A stretch of 64,000 nt of DNA from Oscillospiraceae bacterium (lineage in GTDB: Bacteria > Bacillota > Clostridia > Oscillospirales > Acutalibacteraceae), in the NCBI GenBank assembly GCA_022650485.1, contig JALCPP010000003.1:186001-250000 (forward strand), given 5' to 3'. Positions 44,094 to 53,118 of the stretch are shown one piece after another. The position numbers and the translations under genes were made by a program. The notes under the pieces are model-generated. The model ran no database searches, had not been told where the DNA came from, and worked only from the letters and a program-made list of their open reading frames with translations. Every line of letters begins with the position of its first letter. Position 1 is the first letter of the stretch.

Positions 44094-45015
44094 AGTCAGT
44101 GTGGTCATGCTGACCTATTTTCATGAGCCATATGTTCGCCATGCACTGGAAAGCATACGGATGCAAAAAGTTAACTTTCCGTATGAGGTGCTTGTTGGGG
44201 ATGATGCGTCAAAAGATGGAACGCAGGTAATCCTGAAAGAATATGCGCGTAACTATCCAGACATTTTCAAAGTGACGCTCAGAAAGACAAACTTAGGCGC
44301 GAATCGAAATGCGTATGACCTTTTGATGCGGGCCCGCGGTCAGTATATTGCAATGCTGGAGGGGGATGACTATTGGACGGACCCTGAAAAATTGCAGACA
44401 CAGGTTGATTTTTTAGACAGCCATCCCCGGTTTATTGGCTGTGCGCACAAATGTGTCGTTGTCAATGAGAAGGAACGGCCGGATTATACTGCGTCGCCTC
44501 ATTGGACCATTCCCAAAAAAATATTTACGCTTGATGATTTTTTAAAACAGGAAGAAACGCCGGGTCAGTCCAGCACGGAAGTGTTTCGCAACATTTTTCT
44601 GGACAAAAGCAAAGATTACACGGCGCTTTATCGAGTGCATCCAATCGTAGGGGATAAGACAAGAACTCTGATGCTTTTATCGCAAGGGAACTATTATTGC
44701 TGGAATAAAGTGATGAGTGCGTACCGGTTTGTCATCAAAAAAGATGGGAAGAACTGGTTTTCCATTCATCACTCAAATCCCAATTGGCAGTGTGATGCCT
44801 TTATGAGACCGGTGAGACTGCAAAAGTATGCAAAGACTCTTGGAATCCACGCTAATATTGGACCAAGGCGCGATTATCATTATGTTTCGCTGCTTGACAC
44901 AATCATGAAAGAGCCAACATTGACACGGTTGAAGCACTTTGCAAAGATGACTGTGTGCAGCGGCAGGCCATTGCACTGTATGAATCTGATAGGAAAGTAT
45001 TTTATTTTAAAGTAA
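44071..45015 (+). CDS. GT2 glycosyltransferase
   Basis: A 314-residue family 2 glycosyltransferase: SVVMLTYFHEPYVRHALESI, YEVLVGDDASKDGTQ and the DxD-type AMLEGDDYWTDPEKLQ. This is the pattern of transferases that add single sugars to surface glycans. ATG 44071 lies within the end of the preceding gene, a 23-base overlap. A second glycosyltransferase in one island suggests a short chain or side group. Confidence 0.87.
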   Translation: MKNISQPKVSVVMLTYFHEPYVRHALESIRMQKVNFPYEVLVGDDASKDGTQVILKEYARNYPDIFKVTLRKTNLGANRNAYDLLMRARGQYIAMLEGDDYWTDPEKLQTQVDFLDSHPRFIGCAHKCVVVNEKERPDYTASPHWTIPKKIFTLDDFLKQEETPGQSSTEVFRNIFLDKSKDYTALYRVHPIVGDKTRTLMLLSQGNYYCWNKVMSAYRFVIKKDGKNWFSIHHSNPNWQCDAFMRPVRLQKYAKTLGIHANIGPRRDYHYVSLLDTIMKEPTLTRLKHFAKMTVCSGRPLHCMNLIGKYFILK

Positions 45016-45055
45016 TTAAGTAATGAATCATAACAAATATAAAAGGGGAAAAACA

Positions 45056-46456
45056 ATGAAATTTTGTGACCGGCCCTTTAACAGCATTCACATTTTACCC
45101 GGAGGTGATGTCTGGGCATGTGGATGGATGCATTTGAAGTTTGGTAACCTGGTTAGTCAAAGTCTTCCGGAAGTGTGGAACAGCAAAATGGCCCAAAAAG
45201 CCAGAGAGTCCATTTTAGACGGTTCCTTTCGCTATTGCCGCAAGGAATCCTGTCCGTTTCTTGAAAATGATTCTTTGCCGGATCTTAATGAAGAACAGGT
45301 AAGAAATCAATCGATTTTGACGGAGGTTCCTTCACAGGGCAGCATCGCCTGCGACTTTACCTGCAATCATATGTGTCCGTCCTGCCGGTCAGAAATATTT
45401 CAACCCACTGAAAAATATGAAAATGATTTACATACAATTATTTCGAGGCTTTTTCCGTATATCAATCGGTTCAAAAAAATGACTACTAATGGCAACGGTG
45501 AGGTATTTGCAAGCAAGCAGCTCATGGAAATGCTTGCGAGATTGCAGCCTGAAAACCCGGATTTTCAGTTGAATCTTGAAACAAACGGGTCGCTGTTTGA
45601 TGAAGCGCATTGGAAACAAATCTCTCATCTTGAAAAGTACGAGATCAGTACGACTGTGACTCCGAACAGCTTTGAAACGGATACATTTAAATATTTAAGC
45701 GGCGGGGATGCCGATGTGGACAGACTGACTCATAATCTTGCTTTTATCAGGGATTTACGGGATACCGGAAAAATCAATCATTATTTCGTCTCCATTGTTG
45801 TGCAGGACCGCAATTTCAGAGAGCTTCCCTCTTTCACGAAACGGTGTTTAGAAGAATTTCATGTTGATGAAGTTGTCATTAAGCCTGTTTATCAATGGTT
45901 TGGTATGAAAGAGGATGTTTACTGGTTTAAAAATGTCCGCAACCCGCTTCATCCTTATTTTAATGAATACAGAGAGATGCTTCGGGATCCGGTGTTTGAT
46001 GATCGGCATGTGTTTTTCTGGGGCAATAGAAAAAATATGACAGCTTCCAAGTCCCATCCGGCATACCAGTACAAAATCAATGAGGATATTCTTCTAGAGC
46101 TGATAAAAGTTCCGGATGCCGGTACACAGCTCTGCGCGGCGCTTAAAAAACTTGGATGCACAAAGGTGGCCGTTTATACCCCGGAGGATCAAATGGGGGT
46201 GCTTCTTGCCGACTTTCTGACGAGGGGCGGTTTGACTCCAAAATGTTTTTTGCAAAGATTTTTTCCAAAAGAGACGAAAAAAAATGGTTTGCCTGTTTAC
46301 GGTTTTCCAGATATGGATTTTCAAGCGGTTGATATGATTCTTGTTACAGATGATTACCATCTGGAAAAAGTTTCAAAAGATATCCAAAACAGTCATTACA
46401 CCGGTAAAATTCTTTCGTTTCAGGAGTTAACAAAGTTGGCTGGTGAGCGGGGATGA
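45056..46456 (+). CDS. Permuted radical SAM protein with Rossmann-like tail
   Basis: A 466-residue protein with an unusual domain order. Residues 1-70 look like a SPASM segment (FCDRPFNSIHILPGGDVWAC, WMHLKFGN, then YCRKESCPF). The radical SAM cluster motif follows at C103-N-H-M-C107-P-S-C110. A SAM-barrel body extends to about residue 345, and from about 346 comes a Rossmann-like domain (ALKKLGCTKVAVYTPEDQMG, DMILVTDDYHLEKVSKDI). In most family members SPASM is C-terminal. The tail resembles the core of the next gene product. It starts at ATG 45056, 8 bases after AAGGGG, and overlaps the next start by 4 bases. Confidence 0.78.
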   Translation: MKFCDRPFNSIHILPGGDVWACGWMHLKFGNLVSQSLPEVWNSKMAQKARESILDGSFRYCRKESCPFLENDSLPDLNEEQVRNQSILTEVPSQGSIACDFTCNHMCPSCRSEIFQPTEKYENDLHTIISRLFPYINRFKKMTTNGNGEVFASKQLMEMLARLQPENPDFQLNLETNGSLFDEAHWKQISHLEKYEISTTVTPNSFETDTFKYLSGGDADVDRLTHNLAFIRDLRDTGKINHYFVSIVVQDRNFRELPSFTKRCLEEFHVDEVVIKPVYQWFGMKEDVYWFKNVRNPLHPYFNEYREMLRDPVFDDRHVFFWGNRKNMTASKSHPAYQYKINEDILLELIKVPDAGTQLCAALKKLGCTKVAVYTPEDQMGVLLADFLTRGGLTPKCFLQRFFPKETKKNGLPVYGFPDMDFQAVDMILVTDDYHLEKVSKDIQNSHYTGKILSFQELTKLAGERG

Positions 46457-47001
46457 AGGCTAGAAATTCGGCGTTACTCGCTGGAGCCGCCGCTTTAGGA
46501 GCAGGTGCGTTGGTAAAGTACTTATGGAAGCAGAAGTACAGAGAAGAAAACAAGCTTGTGAAACAAAACGAAAAAAAATATTGGCTCTATTATCATTGGA
46601 TTCTTTTGAAACATCATCGTGTCGGGTTGGACCAATACTTTCAAAACAGGGAAATCCACAGTGTTGCCGTCATGGACCTGTCACCGCAGGGACGTCAGCT
46701 TATCTCAGAAATTGAAGGAACGAATGTAACAGTCAGCTATGCAATTGAAAAAGAAAATCTGGCGGCAGTCCATGAGACGTTGCAGGTTCTGCGCCTGCAT
46801 GAGGATGCGCTCCCGAAGGTAGACGCAGTTGTTCTCTGCTCACTGAATGACGTTAAACGGGTGAGTGAAGAAGTTACCCGGGAAGTAAATGCCGAGTGCA
46901 AGGTGATTGCGCTGGAAACGGTTATCCTGGATTCTTTAAAAGATAATCACTTGGGATTTCAAGACGGTGTATTACGCTCTTCACCTTATTCAGGTGAATG
47001 A
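46453..47001 (+). CDS. Membrane-anchored Rossmann-like protein, function unknown
   Basis: A 182-residue protein with an N-terminal hydrophobic stretch (ALLAGAAALGAGALVKYLW), a basic helix and a Rossmann-like C-terminal domain (HSVAVMDLSPQGRQLISEIE, VDAVVLCSLNDVKRVSEEV). The last segment resembles the tail of the preceding radical SAM protein. The family is unknown to me. Start overlaps the radical SAM stop by 4 bases (ATGA), so the two are co-translated. A membrane-bound partner of that enzyme would fit. Confidence 0.6.
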   Translation: MKARNSALLAGAAALGAGALVKYLWKQKYREENKLVKQNEKKYWLYYHWILLKHHRVGLDQYFQNREIHSVAVMDLSPQGRQLISEIEGTNVTVSYAIEKENLAAVHETLQVLRLHEDALPKVDAVVLCSLNDVKRVSEEVTREVNAECKVIALETVILDSLKDNHLGFQDGVLRSSPYSGE

Positions 47002-47044
47002 AATTAGATTAATCAGTCCTAGAAAAGTGGAATCGGGTGATTAT

Positions 47045-47947
47045 GTGTCAAAAACTAAAATTTTGATTACCGGCGCCGGTGGCCTGATCGGCAGTGAACT
47101 TGTCAGGCAGTTGTCCATAAATAATCATTTTGAACTTTATGCTTTAACTTCCGGTTACCGACAGCGAAATTTTCCCGGCAATGTTCACCACATTACGGCC
47201 GATTTGCTCCGGAATGGCCAGTGTCGTCAAATGATAGAAACGGTTGAACCGGATATCTTGATTCATCTGGCATGGGATTTGTCAGATGAAAAATTTATAA
47301 ATGCGTTGCAAAATCTGTTGTGGCAGGAAGTTAGTCTGCAGCTTCTTTATAATTTTATAGAGCACGGCGGAACAAAATTTGTGTTTGCCGGTTCCAGTGC
47401 AGAGTATGGTACAATGTATCGGCAGTGTTCGGAAAATCTTTTGTTGAAACCGGAAAATCTTTACGGCAGGTGCAAATCTTCGTTTGAAGAAACAGCAGTA
47501 AATGCCTGTAAAGAAAGGAATTTAAGCTTTACAAGTATTAGATATTTTCCGGTTTATGGTGAAAAAGACATCCGGAAAAAAGCCGCGATTCCAGAATCAA
47601 TCCGCAGCTTTATGGCGGGAAAGCCTTTTTTATGCAAAGCCCCGGAAAACGTGTGGGATTTTATTTATGTGGAAGATGCGGCAGAAGCTACCGTGAAGAT
47701 ATTAGAAAGCGGTTTTACCGGAAGCATCAATGTTGCCAATGGGATTCCTTTGAGAATGCGCGATGTTTTTCATGAAATTGCGGCTCAGATGGATTGTGAG
47801 GAATTGCTTGCCTTTTCCAAGAATCGTCAAAGTGAATCGTTGGTAGCGGATACGTCGTTGTTGCAGAATCAAATAGGTTTTTTGTGTAGAATATCGCTGA
47901 GGGAAGGTCTGCGGAGAACAATCAAGTGGTGGAAAGCGAAAGGATAG
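47045..47947 (+). CDS. NAD-dependent sugar epimerase/dehydratase
   Basis: A 300-residue extended SDR: KILITGAGGLIGSELVRQL at the start, FAGSSAEYGTM and the catalytic YGRCK (YxxxK), then a sugar-binding half ending in IKWWKAKG. It most resembles nucleotide-sugar 4-epimerases or reductases. The chosen start, GTG 47045, has GGGTG 5 bases upstream and begins right before the Rossmann domain. Its substrate is not fixed by sequence; a 4-keto-6-deoxy sugar or UDP-glucose/galactose are possible. Confidence 0.8.
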   Translation: MSKTKILITGAGGLIGSELVRQLSINNHFELYALTSGYRQRNFPGNVHHITADLLRNGQCRQMIETVEPDILIHLAWDLSDEKFINALQNLLWQEVSLQLLYNFIEHGGTKFVFAGSSAEYGTMYRQCSENLLLKPENLYGRCKSSFEETAVNACKERNLSFTSIRYFPVYGEKDIRKKAAIPESIRSFMAGKPFLCKAPENVWDFIYVEDAAEATVKILESGFTGSINVANGIPLRMRDVFHEIAAQMDCEELLAFSKNRQSESLVADTSLLQNQIGFLCRISLREGLRRTIKWWKAKG

Positions 47948-47954
47948 ACGTGTT

Positions 47955-49124
47955 TTGAACTATGATTTGATCATTGTGGGCTGTGGATTAACAGGCAGTA
48001 CAATTGCTTATCTTGCAGCAAACAGAAAAAACCTTCATGTTCTTTTAATAGAAAAACGCAGCCATGTGGGGGGGAATCTGTACGACGAAACGGACCCTGA
48101 CACAAAAATCGTAGTGCAGAAATATGGCCCTCATTCTTTTCATACAGACAAAAAGGCTGTGTATCGTCTGATGTGTGAAGTGGGCGGCTGGGAACCATAT
48201 ACGTTGCGTGCCAGAGTTAGGATCAAGGGCAGGCTGACCCCGTCTCCCTTTAATTTTAAAACAATTGATACCTATTATTCAGCCGATCGTGCGAAACAAA
48301 TCAAAAAACATCTTGTCGATGAATTTGACTACGCACCTAAAGTAACGATTTTACAGATGCTGAACAGTACAGACCCGGTTATCAAGGAGTATGCGCAGTT
48401 TCTGTTTGAAAATGATTACAAGCCGTATACAGCCAAACAATGGGGGATTTCTCCTGAAGGACTTGACCCGATTGTATTGAAAAGAGTGCCTGTAAGGCTG
48501 TCATATACGGACGCATATTTTGATGACCGGTATCAAATGATGCCTGAGGGAGGATTTACGTCATTTTTCAGGAAAATGCTGAAAAACCGGTTGATTACTG
48601 TACAGACGGGGGAAGATGCTTTAGACCATATCCGCCCCGGGGCGGGGGGAACGTTGCTTTTTGACGGTGAGCCTCTCCAAATACCGGTTGTGTACACAGG
48701 CGCGCTTGACGAGTTCTTTGGATGCTGTTTTGGCCAACTGCCGTATCGTTCCCTGCGCTTCAAATATCAAACGCTGAATATGGCCAGCTTTCAGGAAACG
48801 TCGGGGGTCGCTTATCCCATGGCGGACGGATTTACACGAATTACCGAATTTACAAAGCTGCCATACCAGGACGGTCACGGTAATACAATAGTGGCTTATG
48901 AATATCCTGAGCCGTATGGGACGGAACAGGGTAGAATTCCCTATTATCCGGTGCTGACTGAAAACTCGGAAAAGGCTTTTGAATGTTACAGGAGGAAAGC
49001 CTCTGAATATTCATATCTCTTTCCGTGCGGCCGACTCGCGGATTTTCGCTATTATAATATGGACGATGCCGTTGAGCGTGCCATGGAAATGTTTGATATG
49101 TTATTGAAAAGCAAAGTGATGTAG
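47955..49124 (+). CDS. glf: UDP-galactopyranose mutase
   Basis: An FAD enzyme of 389 residues that interconverts UDP-galactopyranose and UDP-galactofuranose. Motifs: YDLIIVGCGLTGSTIAYLAA (FAD-binding), KRSHVGGNLYDE, YGPHSFHTDK, NDYKPYTAKQWG and RYQMMPEGGFTSFF. It starts at a TTG (47955), 8 bases after the epimerase stop. Galactofuranose in a Clostridial surface glycan is implied. Confidence 0.95.
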   Translation: MNYDLIIVGCGLTGSTIAYLAANRKNLHVLLIEKRSHVGGNLYDETDPDTKIVVQKYGPHSFHTDKKAVYRLMCEVGGWEPYTLRARVRIKGRLTPSPFNFKTIDTYYSADRAKQIKKHLVDEFDYAPKVTILQMLNSTDPVIKEYAQFLFENDYKPYTAKQWGISPEGLDPIVLKRVPVRLSYTDAYFDDRYQMMPEGGFTSFFRKMLKNRLITVQTGEDALDHIRPGAGGTLLFDGEPLQIPVVYTGALDEFFGCCFGQLPYRSLRFKYQTLNMASFQETSGVAYPMADGFTRITEFTKLPYQDGHGNTIVAYEYPEPYGTEQGRIPYYPVLTENSEKAFECYRRKASEYSYLFPCGRLADFRYYNMDDAVERAMEMFDMLLKSKVM

Positions 49125-49154
49125 CAATTGACCATGAAGATGGAGGCGGATAAG

Positions 49155-49964
49155 ATGAAGATTGATTATGCAGAAAAAGCAAAAGAGTTACGCCGCTCGA
49201 TTATTACAATGTTGCATGATGCAAATGGATCATTCAGCGGAGGAGCCTTGAGTTGTACAGATATTATCACCGTGCTGTTTAACAGTTTTATGCGGGTCAA
49301 TCCCCAAAATCCCAATGATCCGCAGAGAGATATGTTTATTCTCAGCAAAGGGCATTGTTCGTCTGCTATGTATGCGGCACTTGTTTCAGTTGGGTTAATA
49401 CCAAAAAATGAATTAAAAAAATATGGAAAAAACGGTACGCGGATGTTTATTCATCCGAAACGTGGAACATATCCTGGGGTAGAAGTCAGCACCGGCTCTC
49501 TTGGCCATGGCTTGCCGCTGGGAACAGGCAGTGCACTGGCTGCTAAAATTTTGGGTTGTGATGCCAGAGTTTATGTTCTGATGGGAGACGGCGAATGCAA
49601 CGAAGGTTCGGTTTGGGAAAATGCGGCTTTTGCATCTTTTCAAAAGCTGAACAATCTCATTGTCATTGTAGACCGCAACGGTCTTCAGGGATGTGGGAGA
49701 GACAGCCAGATCTTAAATTATGGGGATATGGGGGCAAAGTTCCGCGCGTTTGGATTCCACACAATTGATATTGATGGCCATAGTTACGCAGAAATTGAAA
49801 ATGCGTTTCAACAGGCAACCACACTGCATCAGGATCGGCCGACAGCGATTATTGCACACACGGTGAAGGGCAAGGGCGTTTCCTTCATGGAAGATCGTTT
49901 GGAATGGCATTACAAATCTCCGGATGATGAGCAATTTTCAGCTGCAATGGAGGAACTATCATGA
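49155..49964 (+). CDS. Transketolase-like protein, N-terminal subunit
   Basis: The thiamine-diphosphate (PP) half of a split transketolase, 269 residues: LSKGHCSSAMYAALVSVG, GSLGHGLPLGTGSAL and the GDG-(x)-N cofactor motif in VLMGDGECNEGSVWENAAF and VDRNG. The partner half is the next gene, overlapping by 4 bases. Start: ATG 49155 is 8 bases after GGAGG. Its place beside CDP-sugar genes rather than pentose-phosphate genes suggests transfer of a two-carbon unit to a keto sugar; this is inference. Confidence 0.88.
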   Translation: MKIDYAEKAKELRRSIITMLHDANGSFSGGALSCTDIITVLFNSFMRVNPQNPNDPQRDMFILSKGHCSSAMYAALVSVGLIPKNELKKYGKNGTRMFIHPKRGTYPGVEVSTGSLGHGLPLGTGSALAAKILGCDARVYVLMGDGECNEGSVWENAAFASFQKLNNLIVIVDRNGLQGCGRDSQILNYGDMGAKFRAFGFHTIDIDGHSYAEIENAFQQATTLHQDRPTAIIAHTVKGKGVSFMEDRLEWHYKSPDDEQFSAAMEELS

Positions 49965-50884
49965 GAAATCTTTTTGTTGATGAGATTTATAAAATGATGG
50001 GCGAGGACAGCGGGATTGTCTTTTTGACAGCTGAATGCGGGTTTAACGTGGTCGAAAAGATAGAGCGGAAATATCCTGAGCGGTTTTTCAATACCGGCAT
50101 AGCAGAGCAAAGTTTGGTGGGTACGGCTGCCGGTGTTTCTCTGCGGGGGCTGAGGCCGGTTGCGTATACCATGGCAATGTTTCTTGCCATGCGTGCCTAT
50201 GAGCAAATTAGGGATGATGTCGCCTATCAGAATCTTCCTGTTGTGTTGGCCGGTGTTATCCCGGGGCTTGGCTATGGAAATTCAGGAACTACCCATCATG
50301 CGGTGGAAGACACTGCACTGATGAGGATTCTTCCGAATATGACGGTGGTTTACCCGTCGTGCGAAACGGATGTCAGAACTTTGACGAGAAAAATATTTCA
50401 ACGAAACACCCCGTGTTATATCGGCCTTGCGCGCGCGTCTGCGGATTATCAGCCAAATTATGATGCGGGTGCCATTGAAATTGGAAAGGCCATTCAGTTG
50501 ACTCCTGGAAGAGATGCCGCACTTTTCGCCTTTGGCTCCATGATTCCTGCTGCGGTGCGGGCGGCGGATATTCTGAAAAAAGATGGTATTGGTTTGAGCG
50601 TGTATAACATGCACACGGTAAAACCGCTTGATGCAGAGGCTGTTCGCAAGGCCGCAAAAGAATGCGGCTTGATTTTTACCCTCGAAGAGGAGAATGTCCT
50701 TGGGGGGCTTGGAGGAGCCGTTGCAGAGATTCTTGCGGAAGAGAAGAATGTTTCCTGCCAATTGAAAAGACTTGGTATTCCGGACGAGTATTGTGATGTA
50801 AATGGTACTCAGTCATGGCTTCATGTTCATTATGGCATCGATGCGCAAGGAGTGGCGGCTGCGGTAAGGGAGAAACTTAAATGA
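49961..50884 (+). CDS. Transketolase-like protein, C-terminal subunit
   Basis: The pyrimidine-binding and C-terminal half of the split transketolase, 307 residues: RFFNTGIAEQSLVGTAAGVS, with the conserved Glu that activates thiamine diphosphate, GVIPGLGYGNSGTTHHAVED, and a C-terminal domain (VYNMHTVKPLDAEAVRKAA). It overlaps the N-terminal subunit and the following CDP-glucose dehydratase by 4 bases each, so all three are translationally coupled. The two subunits together form one active site. Confidence 0.88.
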   Translation: MRNLFVDEIYKMMGEDSGIVFLTAECGFNVVEKIERKYPERFFNTGIAEQSLVGTAAGVSLRGLRPVAYTMAMFLAMRAYEQIRDDVAYQNLPVVLAGVIPGLGYGNSGTTHHAVEDTALMRILPNMTVVYPSCETDVRTLTRKIFQRNTPCYIGLARASADYQPNYDAGAIEIGKAIQLTPGRDAALFAFGSMIPAAVRAADILKKDGIGLSVYNMHTVKPLDAEAVRKAAKECGLIFTLEEENVLGGLGGAVAEILAEEKNVSCQLKRLGIPDEYCDVNGTQSWLHVHYGIDAQGVAAAVREKLK

Positions 50885-51954
50885 CTCTCGCCAGTGAGGT
50901 AAATAAATCATTTTACTGCGGAAAACGGGTTTTTGTAACTGGGAATACCGGGTTTAAGGGTGCGTGGTTGACCGCAATCTTGCACGAACTGAAAGCAAAA
51001 GCCAGAGGATATGCTTTAAAACCGGAAAAGGGCAGCTTGTATGAAAAAATAGCAGGGGATCAACTGATTGACAATATTTATGGCGATGTGCGTGATGGAG
51101 ATGCTTTAACCACTGCTTTGTGCAGCTTTCAGCCGGAAATTGTAATACATCTTGCAGCAATGGCAACGGTAAATGAATGTTATATGTATCCACGAGATGC
51201 GTATGAAACCAATGTAATGGGTACGGTCAATCTGCTGGAAGCGGTGAAATCGTGCGAAAATGTTAAAAGTGTGGTCATTGTAACGACCGATAAAGTCTAT
51301 GACAATAAAGGGGACGGTGCGATTTACAAAGAAACCGATCCTTTGGGCGGCAATGACCCATACGCAAGCAGCAAAACATGTATAGAATATATTGTCAATG
51401 CCTATCGACACTCTTATTTGCAGACCAATACAAGGATGACGGGCGTGTCTACCGTTCGAGCCAGTAATGTTTTGGGCGGCGGTGACCACATTCAGACGCG
51501 GCTGATACCGTCTTTACTTCAGTCTTTTGCAGACGGAAGCGAAATCAAGCTCCGCCATCCTTCCCAAACAAGGCCGTGGCAGTCGGTTTTGGATGCGCTG
51601 AATGGTTACTTGACTGTTGCAAGAAAAATGGTACAATCGCCCCAGAAATATTCCAGCCAATGGAATATTGGTCCGGTAAAAGATGGGATAAAAAGTGTAT
51701 TTTGGGTAGTGAAAAAAATGCAGCAGTGTTATCACAACTATTCTGATTATGAATTTGCAAATGAGATTGAGGTGCAAGAATCCTCCACCCTCGGTCTGGA
51801 TATTTCAAAATCGCTTCAGTGCCTCGGCTGGAAACCGGAAATGAGCTGTGCGGAGTTGTTTTCAGAAATTGTGAATTTCTTTCAGCAGCAGCAGGCGGGT
51901 GTGCCGGAGCGGGATATTTGTTTAGGGCAGGTGAAAAAATTTTACAGAATATGA
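50881..51954 (+). CDS. rfbG: CDP-glucose 4,6-dehydratase
   Basis: A 357-residue extended SDR: GKRVFVTGNTGFKGAWLTAI, HLAAMATVNECYMYPRDAYE, VIVTTDKVYDNKGDG and DPYASSKTCIEYIV with the catalytic Tyr and Lys. It converts CDP-glucose into CDP-4-keto-6-deoxyglucose, the entry to CDP-dideoxy and branched sugars. GNTGFKG and TTDKVYDN are features of RfbG rather than of RmlB. The matching cytidylyltransferase is at 53907. No RfbH (3-dehydrase) gene is present. It overlaps both neighbours by 4 bases. Confidence 0.9.
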   Translation: MTLASEVNKSFYCGKRVFVTGNTGFKGAWLTAILHELKAKARGYALKPEKGSLYEKIAGDQLIDNIYGDVRDGDALTTALCSFQPEIVIHLAAMATVNECYMYPRDAYETNVMGTVNLLEAVKSCENVKSVVIVTTDKVYDNKGDGAIYKETDPLGGNDPYASSKTCIEYIVNAYRHSYLQTNTRMTGVSTVRASNVLGGGDHIQTRLIPSLLQSFADGSEIKLRHPSQTRPWQSVLDALNGYLTVARKMVQSPQKYSSQWNIGPVKDGIKSVFWVVKKMQQCYHNYSDYEFANEIEVQESSTLGLDISKSLQCLGWKPEMSCAELFSEIVNFFQQQQAGVPERDICLGQVKKFYRI

Positions 51955-52877
51955 AAAAGGCAATTGTAGTAGGTGGAGCCGGTTTTGTCGGCAGTGCTGT
52001 GGTAAGGGAACTGATTGCTCGCGGCGTTGAAACGTGGGCTGTCGTCAGACCAGGGTTTGGGGTAAAAAAAGCGAACCACCGATTGGATGGATTAAATGTA
52101 CATATCATCGAGTGTGACTTGAAAAATATCAAAAATATGACGGATATTTTTACGGATAGCCCGGTTGATGTTTGGTATCAATTTGCCTGGGATGGTTTAT
52201 TTAATGGTCCTTTGCTTGACTATACAACGCAGATTATGAATGTTAAGTATGCGATGGATGCTGTAGAAACTGCGGCAAAACTAGACTGCAGAAAGTTTAT
52301 AGGCGCAGGGAGCATATCTCAGTATGAGCTGGAAAGATGCAGAAGTCAGGTCGATCGGAGGGATAAGCACCAGGTTTACAAAGCTGCAAAAGCTGCATGT
52401 GAGTACATGGGGCTTAGTGTTGCTGCAAAAAATGGAATCAGCTTTATCTGGCCAATCATAACAAATATTTTCGGACCGGGAGAGAATTCCCCCCGGCTGA
52501 TTAATACGATGATACGCAACTTGATTCAAGGAAAGAGGCAATCGCTGAGCGAGGGGAATCAGTATTATGATTTCATATATATTTCAGATGCAGCAGCAGC
52601 TTTTGTTGACATAGGGGAGAGTGGAAAAACGGCAGGGCGTTATGTAATCGGCTCCGGGCAAGCGCAGCCGCTTAAAAATTTTCTTTTTCAGCTTCGCAAT
52701 ATTGTTTCGCCGAACGCTGAACTTGGATTTGGAGAGATGGAGTTCAATGGTATTTATCTTCCGAAACAATGTTACGATATCACTGAATTGACGGATGATA
52801 CCGGCTTTATGCCGAAGGTTGTTTTTGCGGAAGGAATCAAAAAGACAGCAGAATGGATCAGAAAGGAATTGGTATAA
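51951..52877 (+). CDS. NAD-dependent sugar reductase/epimerase
   Basis: A 308-residue extended SDR: KKAIVVGGAGFVGSAVVREL, YQFAWDGLFNGPLLDYTTQI, and the catalytic YKAAK in HQVYKAAKAACEYM, then WPIITNIFGPGENSPR. It resembles ketoreductases of nucleotide-sugar pathways. Following CDP-glucose dehydratase it probably reduces a keto group (C4) of the CDP sugar. Start: ATG 51951 overlaps the dehydratase stop by 4 bases. Confidence 0.83.
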   Translation: MKKAIVVGGAGFVGSAVVRELIARGVETWAVVRPGFGVKKANHRLDGLNVHIIECDLKNIKNMTDIFTDSPVDVWYQFAWDGLFNGPLLDYTTQIMNVKYAMDAVETAAKLDCRKFIGAGSISQYELERCRSQVDRRDKHQVYKAAKAACEYMGLSVAAKNGISFIWPIITNIFGPGENSPRLINTMIRNLIQGKRQSLSEGNQYYDFIYISDAAAAFVDIGESGKTAGRYVIGSGQAQPLKNFLFQLRNIVSPNAELGFGEMEFNGIYLPKQCYDITELTDDTGFMPKVVFAEGIKKTAEWIRKELV

Positions 52878-53118
52878 TTCAAAAACCATGTATATTTTCC
52901 TGCTGCTTTTGAAGAAGACCAATTTGGTGCGAGTCGTGATAAAGTGTTCCGGGGAAGAAATGTTTTTATATCCAATAGTAGCCCGTAAAGCGCTTCCAGG
53001 ACGGGGAGGACTTGGTTGCTGCTGTATTTGTTCGTATGAGTTGTCAGTTAGAGAAATGTAATGGCTGCTAAATAGAATTTCTTTAGAGACGGAACAAAAC
53101 GGAAATGGGGGTATTGAT
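52878..53118. other. Gap with in-frame protein-like stretch
   Basis: The 241 bases after the reductase gene contain, in the same frame right after its stop, 36 codons reading FKNHVYFPAAFEEDQFGASR and then RDKVFRGRNVFISNSSP, before another stop. The composition is protein-like, but I know no match; it may be a lost C-terminal extension or a remnant. The last bases hold the ribosome binding site of the next gene. Confidence 0.3.
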
